Assembly (NCBI RefSeq): GCF_036543075.1 | Contig: NZ_JAZHPF010000001.1 | Coordinates: forward strand, 1 to 64,000 | DNA from: Deinococcus sp. YIM 134068 | GTDB taxonomy: Bacteria; Deinococcota; Deinococci; Deinococcales; Deinococcaceae | Direction: 5' to 3' | Length of the DNA: 64,000 bases | Shown: positions 60,049-64,000 of the stretch, piece after piece | How the letters are laid out: each line of letters begins with the position of its first letter | Position numbering within the stretch: position 1 is the first letter of the stretch | Translations under genes and position numbers: made by a program | Notes under the pieces: model-generated | What the model saw: the letters and a program-made list of their open reading frames with translations, nothing else | Database searches by the model: none | Told to the model about the DNA's origin: nothing

Positions 60049-61299
60049 CTACTTCCCCGCCCTGTCATCCCCCTCGGGTGGGCGCGTGGTCTCCCCCTCC
60101 CGCCCAGCCCGCACGGTGGCGCGCGGCTCGACGATCAGCCCGGCACCGACCCTCGCCCCGGCCTCCACGGTGGCGCGGGCACCGATAACGGTGAGGGGTC
60201 CGTCCTCCTCCCCGACCTCGGCACCCCTCTCCACGGTGGCCCCGATATCCACGATGCTGTGGCGCACCTTCGCCCCCGCGCGCACGACCGCCCCCGGCTG
60301 CACGATGCTGCCCTGCACCACCGCCCCCTCCTCCACGATGGCGTTGGGGCCAATCACGCTCCCCACGACCTCGCCCGCGATGACGGCACCGCCGCAGACG
60401 AACGAGTGGTCCAGGCGGGCCGTGCCCTCCACGCGGGTCGGTGGGCGCGAGATGGACGAGGTGATGAAGGGCCAGTCGTCGGTGTCCAGTTCGAAGCCCT
60501 GGCCGTCGAGAAAGTCGCGGTGGGTCTGCATGTAGGCGTCCAGGGTGCCCACATCCATCCAGTAGCCCTCCAGCGGGTGCGCGTAGGCGTCGCCCCGCGC
60601 GACGAGGGCGGGCAGCAGTTCCTCGCCGTAGTCGCCCAGGTTCCCCCGGCGGCCCAACTCCTCCAACGTCTCCAGCAGAATGCGGGCGTCGTAGACGAAC
60701 ACCTCGGCGGTGACGGTCCCACCCAGCGGTTCGTCGGGCTTGTAGGCGAATTCCTCCACCCGGCCCTCCTCGCCCGTCCGGACGTTGCCGAAGCGGGTGG
60801 CCTGCTCCGGCTTTACCTCGGTCGTCACGATCGTCACGCTCGCCTGCCGCCGCACGTGTTCGCGGATCACGCCCGAGTGGTCGAGCTTGTAGATGTGGTC
60901 GGCGCTCAGGACGAGCACCACGTCCGGCCCGAACTCGCGGATCAGGGGCACGTGCTGGGCGAGGGCGTGCGCGTTGCCCTGGGCAAACTCGCCCTCCTCG
61001 TTCTCCGGGCTGGAGAAGGGCGGCAGCACGACGAGACCGCCGCGCGTGCGGTCGAGGTCCCAGGGCCGCCCGCCCGAGAGGTGGTCGTTCAGGCCGTGCG
61101 GAAGGTACTGCTCGATCACCCACACGTCGTCCACACCGCTGTTCACGAGGTTGGAGAGGGTGAAGTCGATCAGGCGGTAGGTGCCCAGGAAGGGCACGGC
61201 GGGTTTGGCCCGCTCGGTCGTCAGCGGCGCGAGGCGGCTGCCCTTTCCCCCGGCGAGGACGATGGCGAGGACCTTCTGACCGGCGATGCGGGTCGGCAT
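60049..61299 (-). CDS. glgC: Glucose-1-phosphate adenylyltransferase
   Basis: 416 residues. AGGKGSRLAPLTTERAKPAVPF and the YRLIDFTLSNLVNSG, YWMDVGTLDAY motifs of ADP-glucose pyrophosphorylase, then a beta-helix. Supplies ADP-glucose to glgA, encoded 11 kb away on the other strand. Start ATG at 61299 (MPTRIAGQKV); the frame extends upstream. A long polar tail follows the beta-helix. Confidence 0.95.
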   Translation of the reverse strand: MPTRIAGQKVLAIVLAGGKGSRLAPLTTERAKPAVPFLGTYRLIDFTLSNLVNSGVDDVWVIEQYLPHGLNDHLSGGRPWDLDRTRGGLVVLPPFSSPENEEGEFAQGNAHALAQHVPLIREFGPDVVLVLSADHIYKLDHSGVIREHVRRQASVTIVTTEVKPEQATRFGNVRTGEEGRVEEFAYKPDEPLGGTVTAEVFVYDARILLETLEELGRRGNLGDYGEELLPALVARGDAYAHPLEGYWMDVGTLDAYMQTHRDFLDGQGFELDTDDWPFITSSISRPPTRVEGTARLDHSFVCGGAVIAGEVVGSVIGPNAIVEEGAVVQGSIVQPGAVVRAGAKVRHSIVDIGATVERGAEVGEEDGPLTVIGARATVEAGARVGAGLIVEPRATVRAGREGETTRPPEGDDRAGK

Positions 61300-61371
61300 G
61301 GTTCCGAGTGTGTGGTGCCTTCTCCCGTCCCCCGTGAGCGGGGCGTACACGGCGCTTCATGAGGGGCAGGA

Positions 61372-61425
61372 GCAGAAGGCGGGTGTCCTCTGCCTTCCGC
61401 CTTCTGCCTTCGACCTTCTGCACCT
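61372..61425. repeat. Stammer repeat, CCTTCTGCC word
   Basis: gcagaaggcgggtgtcctct, gccttccgccttctgccttc, gaccttctgcacc. Same word as 35787-35819. Between glgC and the next gene. Confidence 0.75.
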
Positions 61426-61536
61426 CCAGTACCCACGCGCGCAGGAGGTCTATCACGTCGTCCCAGCCGCCGCCTCGCCCAACGTTTCATCATTTTGACC
61501 GATGCCTGCCTCACCCCCGTCGTCTAGGCTGGAGGC

Positions 61537-61776
61537 GTGAACGTGGCCCGACACTTCAGCGACACCCGGACGGCGCAGGGCCGGGTGCGCCTCCTGGTCT
61601 CGCCAGGCCGGGTCCACCTCGTCGCCGAGGGTCCCGGCTGGTCCCACGCCAGCACCCATGCCACGCTGGAGGACGCCGCGACCTTCCTCGCGCTGCTCCC
61701 CGAGTTGGGTCAGGAGCTGTACGAGGAGGCCGTGAACGACCTGGAACGGCGGGCGCAACTGGACGGAGCGGCTTGA
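61537..61776 (+). CDS. Small protein of unknown function
   Basis: 79 residues starting at GTG. TAGGCT lies exactly 6 bases before. Strand-rich N-terminus (VRLLVSPGRVHLVAEG) and a helical end. No family recognised. Its stop overlaps the start of the VOC gene (TTGA). Confidence 0.75.
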   Translation: MNVARHFSDTRTAQGRVRLLVSPGRVHLVAEGPGWSHASTHATLEDAATFLALLPELGQELYEEAVNDLERRAQLDGAA

Positions 61777-62141
61777 GGTCCCCCGTCTCCTCCTTCGAGC
61801 TTCCTGTCCGGGACCTCGACCGGGCCGTTGCCTTTCACGGGGCAGTGTTCGGCGACGGGTTCGAGCGTGTCGGGATCGATGGGAACGAGATGGCCCTCTT
61901 CCCGGCGGTCAGCGGAACGGGCGGCATCAGTGGTGCCCTGGTCAGGGGCGAGAGCTACGTTCCGGGGCGGCGGGGCGCTCGCCTCTATTTCGCGGTCGGG
62001 AGCATCGAGGAGACGCTGGGCCGGGTGGAGGCGGCGGGTGGACGGGTTCTCTACCCCCGCACCTCCATCGGCAAGTCAGGCTGGGTCGTGGAGTTCGGGG
62101 ACAGCGAGGGAAGCTGTGTGGCCCTCCACTCCCGGTCCTGA
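61773..62141 (+). CDS. VOC family protein
   Basis: 122 residues. FELPVRDLDRAVAFHGAVFG and the SIEETLGRVEAAGGRVLYP then VVEFGDSEGSCVALHS halves fit the VOC fold. The start is not certain; the TTG at 61773 overlaps the previous stop. Cotranscribed with the 79-residue gene. Confidence 0.8.
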   Translation: MRSPVSSFELPVRDLDRAVAFHGAVFGDGFERVGIDGNEMALFPAVSGTGGISGALVRGESYVPGRRGARLYFAVGSIEETLGRVEAAGGRVLYPRTSIGKSGWVVEFGDSEGSCVALHSRS

Positions 62142-62148
62142 CCTCTGC

Positions 62149-62490
62149 TCACCCCACGAACCACACGATCAGCCGCGTCGCCCGGCCCCCGTCCTCCAGC
62201 CCCCGCGTGAAGGCGTGCCACGCGCGCAGCCGGGCCTGATCCTCGGGCGGTGCCTGATCCGCAAGTCCGGCCAGTTCCGCAGCGGCGAGGAAGGTGCGCC
62301 CGCTCACCGGGCGGTCCTCCATCAGCAGGTCGCCGCGCACGGTCACGCTCACGTCGGGGAGGTGGCCCCGGTCGCCCACGCCCGCCGCCGTCAGCAGCGC
62401 CCGCAGGTCACGGCCCGACCGGACGAAAAACCGCGCCTCCACCTGCCAGGTCCGGCCCTCCAGCGCCTCGCAGATTACGAAGGCGAGCAA
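62149..62490 (-). CDS. Protein of unknown function
   Basis: 113 residues, starts with TTG. No family recognised. Strand-rich at the start (AFVICEALEGRTWQVEARFFVR) with a helical second half. Convergent with the VOC gene. Confidence 0.55.
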   Translation of the reverse strand: MLAFVICEALEGRTWQVEARFFVRSGRDLRALLTAAGVGDRGHLPDVSVTVRGDLLMEDRPVSGRTFLAAAELAGLADQAPPEDQARLRAWHAFTRGLEDGGRATRLIVWFVG

Positions 62491-62573
62491 GAGACGCTCC
62501 CGATAGGCACGGGCTGGAGGAACGTGTGGCGAGAGGGGGGAAGGATCGGCGGACCGGAGGGCACTCTTTCAGT

Positions 62574-62587
62574 GTGAAGTATTTCAC
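62574..62587. promoter_or_regulatory. GTGAA-GTAT-TTCAC palindrome
   Basis: A 5+5 palindrome, upstream of the 113-residue gene and 45 bases past the mqnC stop. A second GTGTGAAGT is at 62618-62626. Could be an operator or part of a terminator stem. Confidence 0.35.
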
Positions 62588-62631
62588 CCCGAAAGGGAAC
62601 TCCGCCCCCGCCGGGGGGTGTGAAGTTTCCG

Positions 62632-63798
<1,167 letters not shown>

Positions 63799-63841
63799 GG
63801 GGTCACGCTAGCACCTGGGGGGGCGGCAAGCGTCCCGAGGA

Positions 63842-63876
63842 GCGGCCAGCGGCCAGCTTCCAGCTGCCAGCGAAAG
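63842..63876. repeat. Stammer repeat, CCAGC word
   Basis: gcggccagcggccagcttcc, agctgccagcgaaag. Just upstream of mqnC. Confidence 0.7.
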
Positions 63877-63887
63877 ATGAGGGCTAC

Positions 63888-64000
63888 CTTCTTTTGCTCC
63901 TCCCTCTGGAACGCTTGATGGGAAGTGCAGGTTAGGCAGGGGAGGCGTTCTCATCGTCCAGCAGGACGAGCGGTGCTCGTCACCCCCCCTCCCCGACCCT
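63888..64000. repeat. MITE-like element, copy 2 (runs off the window)
   Basis: The left end cttcttttgctcctccctct with GAACGCTTGATG matches the inverted right end of copy 1; from 63921 on the sequence follows 11336-11417. The rest lies beyond the window. Confidence 0.65.

Overview
The window is GC-rich bacterial chromosome that reads as Deinococcus. Supporting signs are the gene content (menaquinone gene mqnC, a CobA-HemD fusion, oxidative pentose-phosphate operon with an OpcA-like factor, family-specific small secreted proteins) and a very consistent start grammar: more than twenty genes have a TANNNT box only 6-7 bases before ATG or GTG, the arrangement known for leaderless mRNAs in Deinococcus. 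Species cannot be named from sequence alone.

Layout. 0.1-6.2 kb: TetR regulator with its own operator, ddl, and a peptide ABC importer (binding protein plus two permeases). 6.2-11.1 kb: ygfZ-like gene and a leftward tetrapyrrole block (cobA-hemD fusion, precorrin-2 dehydrogenase, hemA). 11.6-16.8 kb: small secreted and enzyme genes, then a large lipoprotein with a metzincin-like zinc motif. 17-18.3 kb: promoter, SAM-I riboswitch and metX. 18.4-28.5 kb: glycosyltransferase, SDR, tatA-tatC, lgt, glmU, an MFS exporter. 28.7-36.5 kb: rnhA, small genes, and the gnd-zwf-opcA-pgl operon. 37-44.6 kb: M16 peptidase, queG, glutamine cyclotransferase, tmk, a Nif3-like gene. 44.7-48 kb: four tRNAs (Met, Ala, Val, Ile2), all on the minus strand, with an AT-rich insert between tRNA-Val and a displaced 3' half of a Val-like tRNA. 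48-64 kb: glgA, enzymes, a sensor kinase, apaG, an M42 peptidase, MFS, dusA, glgC and mqnC.

How it fits together. Most of the window is housekeeping metabolism: cell wall (ddl, glmU), protein export (tat, lgt), NADPH supply (pentose-phosphate operon), tetrapyrroles, glycogen (glgA and glgC, about 11 kb apart), tRNA modification (queG, dusA, TrmJ-like).

The parts that are not ordinary are: (1) a roughly 1.7 kb AT-rich island next to tRNA-Val whose only gene encodes a multi-spanning membrane protein that looks like a two-helix ion-channel pore without the usual selectivity filter; (2) about twenty intergenic 'stammer' elements, each built from loose tandem variants of one short word and often folded back as a hairpin, one of which has become the C-terminus of GlgA; (3) a long repeat of about 320-350 bp present twice, a MITE-like element present twice, and many CCCTC-type hairpins.
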